Positions 10,618-20,977 are shown, numbered from the stretch's first letter. The stretch: DNA of 64,000 nt from Halocafeteria seosinensis (GCA_001687465.1 LVLI01000195.1:1-64000); one strand, 5' to 3'. The notes: generated by a model from the letters alone, not told the origin. Translations and numbers: made by a program.

Positions 10618-10664
10618 GTCACACACACACATACTGTATGGGACAGATGTAGCCCACCGGCCGG
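10618..10664. repeat. Inverted repeat, right arm
   Basis: Reads ACACACACACATAC, then TGTATG, then GACAGATGTAGCCCACCGG, ending CCGG; it is the near-perfect reverse complement of 10329-10374. The 335-bp unit (10329-10664) resembles a foldback or MITE-like element. No target-site duplication was evident. Confidence 0.8.
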
Positions 10665-10671
10665 GGAGTTG

Positions 10672-10724
10672 ACCGCATCCTCTTAACAAGGAGCGGTATG
10701 CGCCCGTGTTAAGCAGCGACGGGC
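10672..10724. other. Two adjacent hairpins with complementary loops
   Basis: Hairpin 1 (10672-10697) pairs ACCGC-TCCT with AGGA-GCGGT, leaving a bulged A and a 7-nt loop CTTAACA. Hairpin 2 (10702-10724) pairs GCCCGT with ACGGGC around the loop GTTAAGCAGCG. Loop 1 CTTAAC is the exact reverse complement of loop 2 GTTAAG, so a kissing interaction is possible in RNA. No gene context explains it. Confidence 0.5.
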
Positions 10725-10867
10725 CCGCTGTAGTCAGTCAAAAGAACTCGCACGATCAAACCCTTACATATATGGTATGTATTGCTATCCCGGATCACTT
10801 GCACACCGGAATGACACAAGGTTCATGACGATGCCCATACTAGTACACTCGAGAGTAGTCGGGCATA

Positions 10868-11102
10868 AATAATGTATTATCAATGTAAGACAAGTTCCTT
10901 AAACAGTCAGCATGCCGGACTGAATTTGTTATCATGACCAGAAGTCGTCCCCATTCATTGTGCATCAAGCCTCCAACTTTATCAGGACCATGTACTGCCA
11001 TCTTCCAGTGGCCTTCCACTTGCCATGAGGCTGGACCCTACGACCGTACTATCCTGTACGAGTAGAGAGAGCCTCACGCCGTTCGTGGCTACTTTTGTTC
11101 AT
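10868..11102 (-). pseudogene. Decayed copy of the unrecognised 8283-8735 gene
   Basis: The plus-strand sequence 10896-10985 aligns at roughly 80% with 8432-8520, including GAAGCCTCCAACTTTATC versus CAAGCCTCCAACTTTATC. The start region (cat at 11100-11102) still reads Met-Asn-Lys-Ser-Ser against Met-Asp-Glu-Asn-Ser in the intact gene. The middle, with the acidic linker, is gone and the frame is broken. It sits directly upstream of intact AAR2 in divergent orientation, mirroring the left copy. Confidence 0.75.
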
Positions 11103-11164
11103 TACAATGATTTTGATGATCATTGAAGTTAAAGATAAACATACATACAAATATTTACATAAAA
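11103..11164. promoter_or_regulatory. Compact AAR2 promoter, right copy
   Basis: 62 bp between the former start of the decayed minus-strand gene and the AAR2 ATG. It is AT-rich and homologous to 8736-8807. Since AAR2 is the intact partner here, this copy probably drives AAR2 only. Confidence 0.5.
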
Positions 11165-12631
11165 ATGGCAACAGCTGATTATCAAACTTTTCGAAATTAT
11201 GGTGTCTTATTATGCTTAAATACACCTCCTGGCACCCGTATGGGCCTCGATGGCTACAGTTGGCAAGCTGGGCCCTATTTCAGGGGAATCAAGATGATCC
11301 CACCAGGGATGCATTACTTCCATTACAGGTAAGTGCTTTCTTTCTCTCTTGTTGTTTGCGTGTTGTTGTTCATGAGTTATGGTGCAATGTCTGCAGTCCG
11401 ACGCACCGAGGAGGCCAACAAGGAGAAAGTGTAGCACCATGTACAGGGTTCTTCTTTGAACTACAGAGAGGCACCATCAAAGTTCTACAGTGGGACCAAG
11501 ACACGGAAGATTTTTTGGATGAGTCGAAGTTATCCGCGGAGACTGTGGCTCAGCAACAAGAAGGTAAGGACAAAAATTGGTCGAAGCAAATGCTACCGGC
11601 GCTTTTGGCATTCCATGGCTTGGTGGTGTTCATTCGATTCCAATGCAGCCGTTCGTTCATTGGCACATGACCGCTACTTGGGACCTTATTCTCAAGAAAA
11701 TACGCAACGCTGGCTGAAATTATCTTACTTCGTCACAGGCGATGTCCTTCGCCGGCTTGAACCAGTCTCGGGGAAAATTGTGTCAGACAACAGTGGAATC
11801 GAAGAAGGATCAGATGCAAACGCTGGAGTTGAAGAAGAGACATTTGCCGAGAGATGCAAGCACACTGATCCTGAACGATTAAAATTACAGCTTGACCGTG
11901 AAACGAAAGGGTTTTTGAAGCAAGCTCGCTTCTCAGCTGGTGGAAATGGATCAGCGGGCACTTCCATATTTTTCAGCCGCATTCGAGGAGTAGGTCAAAA
12001 GAGCTCTTCTTCTGAGAAGACAGAATATGGCGTAGATACGAGCTTCGCCTTAGCGTCCATGTTAGAAGAGGAATGCAAGTGGAATTATCGACAATATTAC
12101 GGGGAGCTTCAGCTTGCGTTTATCGCGTTTCTGTTGGGAGAGTCCTTGGAGTCATTCGAACAGTGGAAGCGTTTGGTGGACATGACGTGTCGAGCCGAAA
12201 AGCTGCTTATCAATGAGTATGGGGAATCAGGGGCAGCCCCCAAGCGCCAGTTCTGGGAGTATGTGTTTGGCATTATCGAGCTACATGTTCAGGAGATGCC
12301 AGAAGATTTCTTTATGGATGAGCTTTCCAAGGAGAATTTCTTGGGAAAGAGTCTTTCTTGCCTCAAAGGAACCCTTTCGTCGTACCAAGACCAGATAGAT
12401 TCATCTACCTACTCTGCTGCTGAAAAGTTGCTCCGCTCCGTTTCGAACAGGTTCGGCGTCAATTTTATGCCGGAACCTCGAGGACACAACGCATCGGTAG
12501 AAGCTGAAGTAGTGGGAAAGGGGAATAATGTTACCAGTGAGCAATTAAAAGCCCTCTTAGGCCCAGAATGGGACGCCAGCAACGAGGATGATCTACCACC
12601 GGTAGTGGACTTGGAGGGCAGCACGTTCTGA
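11165..12631 (+). CDS. AAR2: AAR2 U5 snRNP assembly factor
   Basis: Exons 11165-11328, 11397-11563 and 11649-12631 (introns 68 and 85 nt) give 437 aa. AAR2 holds PRP8 in the cytoplasmic U5 snRNP precursor until BRR2 replaces it in the nucleus. The N-terminal beta domain shows the family motif (LLCLNTPPGTRMGLDGYSW, then GPYFRGIKMIPPGMHYFHY) and TGFFFELQRGTIKVLQWD. The C-terminal helical domain shows the LGPYSQENTQRWLKLSYFV block, ELQLAFIAFLLGESLESFEQW, KRLVDMTCRAEKLL, and MPEDFFMDELSKENFL. The family is normally 350-400 aa; the extra length lies mostly in the linker between the domains and at the C-terminus. A pseudogene copy lies 2.4 kb upstream. Confidence 0.93.
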
Positions 12632-13438
12632 TCAAAGTCAGCTTTGTATTTATCATGAAATAGTGCTTTTCACTTTCTCTGAAGGTAAGATACGTAGGCT
12701 GATCACAATTAAGCGGAAGTGTTGGCACTTGCGAACTGCGTTACCGGCACCTAAGTGGTAGTATATGCAAGTTGCACTAACAAGGCAAGGGGTAAGCTTC
12801 TCGACACATGTAGATTGCGTACCACATCGTCCACTCTCTTTGCCAGGAGTGAGCCTTAGAAATCATTGATGAAGTTAGGAAACACGATCGCGACGCAGCC
12901 TGCCTGTTGATTGCTACAAGTGACGTAGGAACGAGTCATTTGCACAACTCTGGGAAATGACTTGCTATGAAGTCGGTAGTATACGTGGCCTATCCGTCAC
13001 CAAGACTGCCCCGATGAGGAATTGCTCCTATGAGGAGGCTCCGAATAATTGCGTTGGTTCTTTTCCGATACGATTCGATCCGCATGTTAGTACTTAGGAA
13101 GTCAACTATGGCCGTTGACTATTATGTGCGGTCATTCGCACAACAATGAATGTAACCTCCTAATGTCGCACTTGCATCTACATATTCGTCTTGTGTCCCT
13201 TCCATCGAATTCTCATGACACGTGGTGTGGGGTGTAAGTTGTACCCGTGATCATCACCGCGTGATGTGGTTGTTCGCTGGTTGTGAAGGACACCATTTCA
13301 GCTTCACAACATTACCCCGGGTAGGGTCTAAATTGGGTTGTTTGTCTACATTCTGACAGAATTTTTCGGAGGTGATGGTGGGCTCGGACATGGATCTACG
13401 AGCGTCGATGGAATCATGATTCAGGCCTCCAAGTGAAG
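12632..13438. other. Spacer with two small hairpins
   Basis: 807 bp between AAR2 and the SET-TPR gene with no coding segment recognised. Two perfect stem-loops lie about 130-190 bp before the next start codon: CATCAC-CGC-GTGATG (13252-13266) and GTTGTGAAG / CTTCACAAC with a 13-nt loop (13280-13310). They may fall in a promoter or 5' leader. A short upstream frame starts at ATG 13376 and ends before the main ATG. Confidence 0.45.
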
Positions 13439-15745
13439 ATGCAGGGGGAACTGGACCAGTATTTTTGCTGTGGAAGTCAAAATGAGGGGATATTGTTCAG
13501 CAACAAACGCATTCTACAAGAGTGGCATTCTCTGTATCCTGAAGAATGCTCACGGATAGACTTTACCACACCTTTGTTTCCGGGGCTGGCGAAAACAGAT
13601 CTGGATGAACAAGGCATTGAGGAACTCTTTCAAGACTACGTGCTTCCTAGAATTCCTTCTTCAAAGCACCACTGGACTCACGTATGTGAGAAGCTTCTGG
13701 AAGTGGGATGGAAAAACCCAACGAAACAGCCCCCGTCGGAACTCGTGGAAATGGCCAAGCAGAAGAAGGAGGATGCAAACAGCCGTCTATCCCGGAATGT
13801 TGATTTCGTTGGATGTGTGAATTTATATTCGGAAGCTATTGTTTTGGTCTCCTCTGCTTCACCACATGAGGAAACATGGAATACTGATGAGAAGAGGCGA
13901 TTTCTTGCTATTTGTTTGGCCAATCGTTCTGTAGCGTTGCTGCGGTTGGAAAATACTAATTTTGCATTTCAGGATGCGCTCACTTGCGTCCTGTTGGATC
14001 CCCAGTACTCGAAGGGCTGGTACCGGTTATATACGGTCCTGGAGAAGAATGTTGCTCAGTCCTGTCGAGGCACTGAGCAGCATAGAAGTATAATAAAAGG
14101 AGTCATTCGCTGGATTGAGGAGGAGGAGCCGTGTCCTCCGCCAGTGTCAGAAATTCGAACGATGCTTAGTGAGCTTTCTCTCCCATACGCTGAGCAAGAA
14201 GACAGTATTGGTACTTCTCACCGTAAGTACGAGCTGATCGAGAGTGATTTTGCCGGGAGATCGCTTCGGTCTACCGAAGCCATATGTCCAGGGGAAAGTA
14301 TACTCTCAGAAGCGACGTCTGTCCATGCCCTCTTGCCCAACTCCCAGGAGTCCGCTTGCTGTACTCCTCTAAGCCTATGTGCCACCACTCTGAACTCGCT
14401 AGCGGTTACGTTCAATGACAGAGATAGCTGTCATTATGTTTTGCCTTCGCTTGCTTTCTGTGCTCACCTGTCTGCGAACACTCTTGAGGGGTACTTTACT
14501 TCTCTGCTTGAATTTTCAGATGTTCATCTACGGGTTCCCAACAAGCGTTTTGTTGCAAGACTCTCTGTTCATCGCTCCTCTTCAACAGCGGCTTATATGA
14601 CTGTTCAACATGCGTTAGCTGGAACTATCCATCCGGAACTTGCACTTGCAATGGCTGCTTCTGTAGACGATCAACGTGCCTCCTCCGCTGGTGACGTTTC
14701 CTCCGACATTGGAACGTTAGGCGAGCTAGAAAACAACATGCATCTGATGTCAAGCTCTCAGCTGTTCGCTTACGCACTTCAGGCTATAAGTGCGAGCTAT
14801 TTGATAGCGTTGATGGTCGGACGCCAAAGCGCATTTGGTGACTGTGGACTGGAAGCGTGGAGAGTGTGGAATTACCTCTGCATCGCTGCATGCAACACTC
14901 ATGTTTTGGCTAAAACGGTGACCTGTGCTCAACAACGTGCATATACATGGGTTGGCGACCTTGTCGATGGGGAGAGGGATATTGGATCCTGGCAGAACAT
15001 AGAACGTATTGAACACTTGCGGTACGCTCTCGGACTGTTCAAGATGTCCAATATGGTAAACCATAGTAGGCAACCGAATTGTCAATTCAAGTACACCAAC
15101 CATTACGCAACACTCGTCGCCACTGGGAGTATCCCTCAACATGTGGAGCTCTTTGTTTGCTATTCCAGCGTAGGAGACGTCGATAAGTTGGACCAGGTCG
15201 AGCAACACTTTCGGATATCGGAAAACACATGTGAAGCACGTGGACATGGCACCGCTTGGTGGGAAAAGCACGCCTCTCTTATCTCAGAGTACTGGGATGA
15301 GCACAAGAAGGTCCTGAATGCTTCTTCCGCATGCTGTGTTCGGCTGAAGGCGTTGGAGAGCCAAGCCAAGAATTTGATTGGCAAAATTGAAGAGAGTATG
15401 AGAAAATCCACTGCAGAGGAGCAGATACAGGAGTATCAATACCTCGCTAAAGTATATGATAGCTTAGCGCAAGTATTTGCAGAGAAGAGTAAGTTTGATC
15501 AAGCCTGCGTACACTTGGAGTCGGCTATTGGTTCCTTGCTACGCACACAAGAAGAGACCTCACCGGAAATGGGGCACGAATGGCTGAAACTAGCACAGCT
15601 GTACTTTCGTGCTGAGTATTTCCAGCAGTGCAAAAAGGCGGCAGAAAAAGCTCATAAGGTGTTGGTTTCATCTAGTAGCAATGACGATCCGCACTTAGCA
15701 GAGATAAGGGACATAATAAGAGTAGTGGACCAAACCGGGAAATAG
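13439..15745 (+). CDS. SMYD4-like SET/TPR protein, MYND finger not evident
   Basis: Single exon, 768 aa from ATG 13439. The N-terminal part has TPR-like helices (FLAICLANRSVALLRLENTN, DALTCVLLDPQYSKGWYRL), as in SMYD4. The split SET region begins near RSLRSTEAICPGESILSE and finishes with SNMVNHSRQPNCQF and VELFVCYSS, matching the SET signatures NHSCxPN and the catalytic-tyrosine strand. C-terminal TPR-like helices follow (YLAKVYDSLAQVFAEKSKF, LKLAQLYFRAEYFQQCKKA). Oddities: no MYND zinc finger can be seen between the SET halves, the NHSC Cys is Arg, and the post-SET CxC is missing. Lysine methylation of a protein is the family role; activity of this member is uncertain. Confidence 0.75.
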   Translation: MQGELDQYFCCGSQNEGILFSNKRILQEWHSLYPEECSRIDFTTPLFPGLAKTDLDEQGIEELFQDYVLPRIPSSKHHWTHVCEKLLEVGWKNPTKQPPSELVEMAKQKKEDANSRLSRNVDFVGCVNLYSEAIVLVSSASPHEETWNTDEKRRFLAICLANRSVALLRLENTNFAFQDALTCVLLDPQYSKGWYRLYTVLEKNVAQSCRGTEQHRSIIKGVIRWIEEEEPCPPPVSEIRTMLSELSLPYAEQEDSIGTSHRKYELIESDFAGRSLRSTEAICPGESILSEATSVHALLPNSQESACCTPLSLCATTLNSLAVTFNDRDSCHYVLPSLAFCAHLSANTLEGYFTSLLEFSDVHLRVPNKRFVARLSVHRSSSTAAYMTVQHALAGTIHPELALAMAASVDDQRASSAGDVSSDIGTLGELENNMHLMSSSQLFAYALQAISASYLIALMVGRQSAFGDCGLEAWRVWNYLCIAACNTHVLAKTVTCAQQRAYTWVGDLVDGERDIGSWQNIERIEHLRYALGLFKMSNMVNHSRQPNCQFKYTNHYATLVATGSIPQHVELFVCYSSVGDVDKLDQVEQHFRISENTCEARGHGTAWWEKHASLISEYWDEHKKVLNASSACCVRLKALESQAKNLIGKIEESMRKSTAEEQIQEYQYLAKVYDSLAQVFAEKSKFDQACVHLESAIGSLLRTQEETSPEMGHEWLKLAQLYFRAEYFQQCKKAAEKAHKVLVSSSSNDDPHLAEIRDIIRVVDQTGK

Positions 15746-16044
15746 GTGTAATGTTTATGGGAGAACGATGACGCAATTAAACCAATAATCGTACACACCG
15801 TCAGGAGAATGGGACTTGTCCACAATCCACAAATAATTGCAAAATACCACAGGGAAAATCTCTGACGCAAACATGCACATTCCACAGAAATAGACCAACG
15901 AAAACAAGGAACGGCTGAAAAACTGCGACTGAGTACAATGATGGTAGACCCAAGACACAAAGGAGAAACAAGAAAATTCACGCATAATGCATAAAGGACA
16001 CAGGATAACAAAAAGAATGAAAATCTTTCAAAAATGCTTACCGT
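15746..16044. other. Convergent spacer
   Basis: 299 bp between the stop codons of two genes facing each other (SET-TPR and CELF). It is AT-rich with A-tracts suited to polyadenylation. No gene was seen. Confidence 0.5.
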
Positions 16045-17636
16045 TTAATAGGGACGTGCCTCTCCTGACCTGTTTGAATTCTTCACAGAAACCTTCAGGC
16101 GCTTTCCGCCGATGACCATGCCATTCATTGCTTGGATAGCGTTTTGGGCACTGGGCACGTTATCGAAACTTACGAAACCTGTACACCGATCAATGCGGGA
16201 ACGTTAATCGGGGATATGGATTCAGCTACACACAAGTACCTACCAAAGCCTTTACTTCTTTGAGTATTCTTGTCAATGAATACTTTGGCTGACACAACGT
16301 TACCAAACGGAGCAAACGTCGAATATAGCTCTGGATCGCCAAATTCGATTGGGATATTATACACGAATAAATTTGCTCCAGAGGGGCCCTGACTCTGTTT
16401 GGTTCCGCCGCTGCCACCGCCAGCCGCAGGAGGCGCTCCCATGCCAGGTGCGGCAGGAGGCATCCCTGGCATGCCATACGCTCCCATAGCGTGAGGATCA
16501 TACCCGCCCATGGGACCACCCTGCATCGGTGGCGGCATGTATCCACCGTAGCCCATAGCTGGATTGTTCATAGGGTAGCCACCCATCATTGGGTTCATGC
16601 CCATTTGAGGATTCATACCGAAATTGCCGCCTGGTGCACCTCCCATCATCTGGCCACCCATATTTTTTTCGCGTTGTCTAGCAGCTTTTTGTTCCGGTGT
16701 GTCAGCGTAGCGAACTTGAATTGGCCCCTTTGCCCCTGGAATGGTAACAGTCTTGTCCAAATTCTCAATCGCTTTGTTGCAGGCGTCTGACTCAGAATAC
16801 TGGCAAAATCCACAACCCCGGCCCCGACCATCTGGTGTCTTCAGCACTACAAAATGGTCGATTTCTCCGTATGTTTCGAACAAGGGGCGTATATCCTCCT
16901 CAGTAGATGTGTCTGGAATGCTAGCGAAAAACAATTTGCGGTTTACGTTTTTCTTCCGTTCAGCCGGCCGTACTATCATGGGATTGCTCATTCCAGGAAG
17001 AGTCCGACGCCCATTTAAGTGCTCCTGAGCTTTGTCAGCTGCATCTTTCGTGGCGTACTGCACAAACGCACATCCTGCAGAATCGAACACAACCGAGGTA
17101 GGCGAAAGAGACAAAACCATTTTCGTAGTACGACATGTCTTACCCCTAGAATCTCCTGTAGCTTTGTGCCTCAAAACGTCAAAACTAGTCACAGTGCCAA
17201 ACTCCTCGAATATGGATCTCAACTGCGTTCACCAGTCGTTGATCCCCTTCTGGCTCCCCACAGACACACAACTCGAGGGACGTGGACGTACCTCATGCTC
17301 ACTCATGCTCCTCGGGAGCTGTCCTGCGAATAACTTTGGCACTTCTTCAGCATATCCCGAGCTATCCTGCTCTTGGTGTTGGTCTGTAGAATACGAGGAA
17401 GTCTCCGGCTGTCTGTACTTTTCGTTCGTTTCTCCGTACGAATCTGGACCCGTAGCACCGTTGTTACCATTACCACTGCTGTACACTGGGCTAGACTCTT
17501 GGGTACTACCCGACATACTAGAGGCACTTGTATGGTCTTTCGTCTGGCCTGGTGTATCATGCGACGAGGCTCCGGCCTCCTCCACGGTGGCTGATTCAAT
17601 TACGCCCTCATTGTCTTGCTCAGACGACGCTGACAT
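16045..17636 (-). CDS. CELF/Bruno-type RNA-binding protein, three RRMs
   Basis: Exons 17636-17292, 17222-17144, 17074-16244 and 16178-16045 (introns 69, 69 and 65 nt) give 462 aa. The architecture is that of CELF/Bruno proteins, which bind GU-rich RNA to control splicing, decay or translation: RRM1 ([15 protein letters not shown], then [15 protein letters not shown]), RRM2 ([38 protein letters not shown]), a long linker, and RRM3 ([20 protein letters not shown] ... [20 protein letters not shown]). The tail [11 protein letters not shown] ... RPY ends exactly like the family. The N-terminal 105 residues are Ser/Gln/Glu-rich. The linker is a Gly/Met/Pro/Asn repeat ([19 protein letters not shown]) of prion-like composition. 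Exact RNA targets cannot be inferred. Confidence 0.92.
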
Positions 17637-17931
17637 TTTCCTGATTGATTTATGCGAGGCTATAGTACTGAAATTACGTCATACACAGGGACAATACACG
17701 GTCGAAAGAGGGCAATGAATGACGAGGTGAAACGTGCAATCTTTTCGTCTACTTGAGTTTCGCCCATTCGAATGGCAGCATTTTGTACACCGTATATGAT
17801 TGTATGTGTTGAACCAGCACTCGAATAGGAAAAGTTGTATCTCCCTCATCCAAATTGAGATCCGTGTAAAGCGCAATATCTTGTAGATAGACGTATTTAC
17901 GTAAATTCTATCCAGAAGAGAACAGGCAACA
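17637..17931. promoter_or_regulatory. Divergent spacer CELF / IDH
   Basis: 295 bp between start codons facing away from each other. It should contain both promoters. No canonical TATA box, repeat or small gene was recognised. Confidence 0.5.
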
Positions 17932-19702
17932 ATGGCTTCCTCCAAGATTAAAGTGGACAATAAGGTCACCGAGATCGATGGTGATGAGATGACTAGGGTA
18001 CGTCACGTTCTTCTTCCTAGGGCTACAGTTCTGGCCCTATTGCACGCAGTACCGATAGAGTGAAAGGAAGATTGACCACAGCGATCTTGACTCAGCCTGG
18101 AGGGACGTTAGCTTCCCTTCGGGCTCCCCTGTGTAGAAACTACAAAAACTATGTTCTGAGCTGGGGTAGTTAGTTCCTTAGCAGATTCTAAGCTCTAGTG
18201 GCCATATTAAGTGGACATGATTTCTGGAATGCAGATAATCTGGTCTCTGATCAAGGAAAAGTTGATCTTTCCGTTTGTGGACATTGAAACTGAGTATCGT
18301 ACGTATCGTCATTGAATGTGAAGCTATGGCTTCACAATGAACCGCATGTTGGACTGGAATTGGCTATTGCAGATGATTTGTCCATCGAGAATCGTGAGAA
18401 GACCAAAGATCAAGTAACTTTGGATGCTGCCAAGTCGATCAAACGTACCAACGTCGGTATCAAATGTGCCACGATCACCCCCGATGAAGCTCGCGTGGAG
18501 GAGTTCGGGTTGTCTAAGATGTGGAGAAGTCCCAATGGTAGGTGAGTTGGTGCCTCCTTGTGTCCTACAGATACAATTTCAATCGCTTAGGCACTATTGT
18601 TAATTTGCAGGAACTATTCGTAATGAGCTCGGTGGCACTGTCTTCCGTGAGCCTATCATGGTTAAGAACGTACCCCGCTTGGTACCCGGGTGGAAGGAAC
18701 CTATGATCATCGGGCGTCATGCTCACGGTGATCAGTACAAGGCTACCGATGCCGTGTTCGAGAAAGAAGGAAAGCTTGAGCTCACATTCACTCCTGCCGA
18801 CGGAAGTGAGAAGCGGCAGATGCAAGTTTTCGAGTTCAAGAATGGCGGAGGAGTTGGTATGGCAATGTACAATACCGACGAGAGTATTCGTGGGTTTGCT
18901 CACAGCTGCTTCCAGTTTGCACTTCAGCGGTACGCTTCAGAGCCTATAAAATGACGTTCTTTAAGTACGCATTTCATGACGTTTCACGTCTCTTCATGCA
19001 GAAAAATGCCGCTGTATATGAGCACTAAGAACACTATCCTGAAAGCATACGATGGCCGCTTTAAAGACATTTTTGCAGAGATATATGAAAAGGACTACAA
19101 GTAAGCTTCAGTAAAAGGATTTCAGAGTCAGCTTGCTTGTAGACCATTTGGTGTTTACTCGCTGCTGCAGGGAGTCCTTCGAGAAAGCTAGTATTTGGTA
19201 CGAGCATCGCTTGATCGATGACATGGTAGCGTACGCCTTGAAGAGCCCTGGTGGTTTCGTGTGGGCTTGCAAGAATTACGACGGAGATGTACAATCCGAT
19301 ACTCTCGCTCAAGGATTTGGTTCTCTTGGGTTAATGACTTCCGTGCTCATGTGTCCCGACGGAAAGACATTGGAAGCAGAAGCGGCACACGGAACGGTGA
19401 CCAGACATTATCGAGTGCACCAGAAGGGTGGCGAGACTTCAACGAATCCCATTGCGAGCATCTTTGCCTGGACACGCGGATTACATCAACGCGGGAAGCT
19501 TGATGGTAATGACAAGCTGCAAACATTTGCAAATACTCTGGAGAAAGTAGTAGTCGATTGTGTTGAAAGCGGTTACATGACAAAAGATTTGGCATTAGCC
19601 ATCCATGGATCGAACATGAAGAGGGAGCATTACCTAAATACGTTTGAGTTTCTTGATAAGCTCGCTGAGAACTTAAGCAATTACTTGGCTCAGCGCCTTT
19701 GA
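17932..19702 (+). CDS. IDH1: NADP-dependent isocitrate dehydrogenase
   Basis: Six exons: 17932-17997, 18235-18298, 18373-18537, 18611-18929, 19002-19100 and 19171-19702, giving 414 aa, the size of human IDH1. The enzyme converts isocitrate to 2-oxoglutarate with NADPH production. Visible motifs are EIDGDEMTR, the substrate loop [20 protein letters not shown], the Arg in [59 protein letters not shown] with the metal-binding Asp residues, and the NADP-binding segment [14 protein letters not shown]. No presequence is present, so a cytosolic form is likely. The last residues QRL are not a standard peroxisomal signal. Intron 1 (237 nt) is about three times longer than the other four and contains a perfect 6-bp hairpin, TAGGGC/GCCCTA, near its donor. 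Confidence 0.95.
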
Positions 19703-19835
19703 CTAGATCCACGACTATAAACTGAATAGATGACGTGGTCCAGCAAGGTGACCTAACCAGAGCTCACTTTTTCGTGTATATCTAGGTTCTACGTGTGGCC
19801 AGACATTTTGTCTGAAACAAAACAAAGCAAATCCA

Positions 19836-20977
19836 TCAAATATGTACTGGTAACGTATGGTCAAGACAGAGGTTTACAAGGTCGCGAATTGCCCGTATCT
19901 GCGAAACGAAACCGTTGGCTTCCTCTTCATCAATAGTATGGTGCGTGTCCCTCCACTACATACCTGCTGATCGAACGATATTGTTGAGAAGAATGGAACG
20001 TGGACGAACAAACTTATGTGTTCCTGAGGAATCCCTTTCTCTTTGTTGCGCTCATTTTGTTCCTCGGCGTATCGCAAGCTACTATAATATGTTCCGTTAC
20101 ACTGCAGCTCCAGTAGCCTCAAAGAGGCTCAAACATACTCGACAGGGAGAGATTACTTTCCAAATGAGCCATACTTACCAGAAAGCGACCCGCGTCAGCT
20201 GACAAGTTGATTGGGTGTCCTGAATGTTGTAGTTGAAGGACAACACTTGGCAAGTCAATCGGGGTAGAAAGTACCCTCTGGTAATGGTCTCTAGGGTCAA
20301 TTGGTTGTTCCCGTATCTGTGATCCTGCTTCGTCAGGTATTGCAAAATTGTTTTCGTTCACGGCGTTCAACTCCACCTGCATCGTATGCGTGCCATCTAC
20401 GAGTCCTAGATGTATCCAAAAAAATCTGCATAGGGATATCACCAATATGCATAATAGTAAATACAAACGTCTGTTATTCGAGACGCGCATAGGATACTGC
20501 TTAGGACACGTACCTAGCATTTCCTGGGATATTTCTAACTTTTTCTCTGATATTATTAAGTACTTTAGAAACAGCTTCCGTGTGAACTTTCATCACTTCA
20601 GTGTGTACGAGCTGAGATGGATCAAGGATTCCCTCTTGCACCAGTACCTTAGGAAGATACGAAACCAACGTTTTCGTAGGATTTGAGTTGCAGGAACCAA
20701 ACTTGTCGAAACCCGTAAATATGAAATATGCCCGCTTTTGATGACCTCTATCATGATGTTGATGATGAGCGTATAAGCCTTCCATGGTTCCAGCGGAGGG
20801 CACAGCACCGTACTCAATGGGCCCAGACATCACACCCGCGGCTTGAGGCGACCTCATCAGAGGCTGCGTTGGTAACGGAGGTCCTTGTTGCATGAATGGA
20901 ACCGCTGGAAAGTGTGGATGAGGTTGCTGAAATCCTGCCCCACCTGCATCACCTTCACCTTGGCCACTATAGGCCAT
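19836..20977 (-). CDS. PGPEP1: Pyroglutamyl-peptidase I-like cysteine peptidase
   Basis: Exons 20977-20514, 20425-20179, 20101-19964 and 19898-19836 (introns 88, 77 and 65 nt) give 303 aa. Family members (peptidase C15) remove N-terminal pyroglutamate. The core begins YFIFTGFDKFGSCNSNPT, the expected first strand. The catalytic triad seems intact: Glu in MQVELNAVNENNFAIPDEAG, Cys in SADAGRFLCNGTYYSSL (split by an intron just before the Cys), and His in LFVHVPFF. Typical C15 enzymes are 210-230 aa. This protein has an extra N-terminal 80 residues rich in Gly, Pro, Gln and His (GAGFQQPHPHFPAVPFMQQG). For the last exon an acceptor after GTTTCGTTTCGCAG was chosen; a more upstream acceptor would add about eight residues. 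Confidence 0.85.

Noticed and set aside
12745-12800. GCACCTAAGTGGTAGTATATGC resembling a tRNA 5' half and A box
   Set aside because: No B box, anticodon stem or matching acceptor stem follows.
19690-19702. C-terminal QRL of isocitrate dehydrogenase as a peroxisomal signal
   Set aside because: The usual pattern is S/A/C-K/R/H-L/M; Gln at the first position is not normally accepted.
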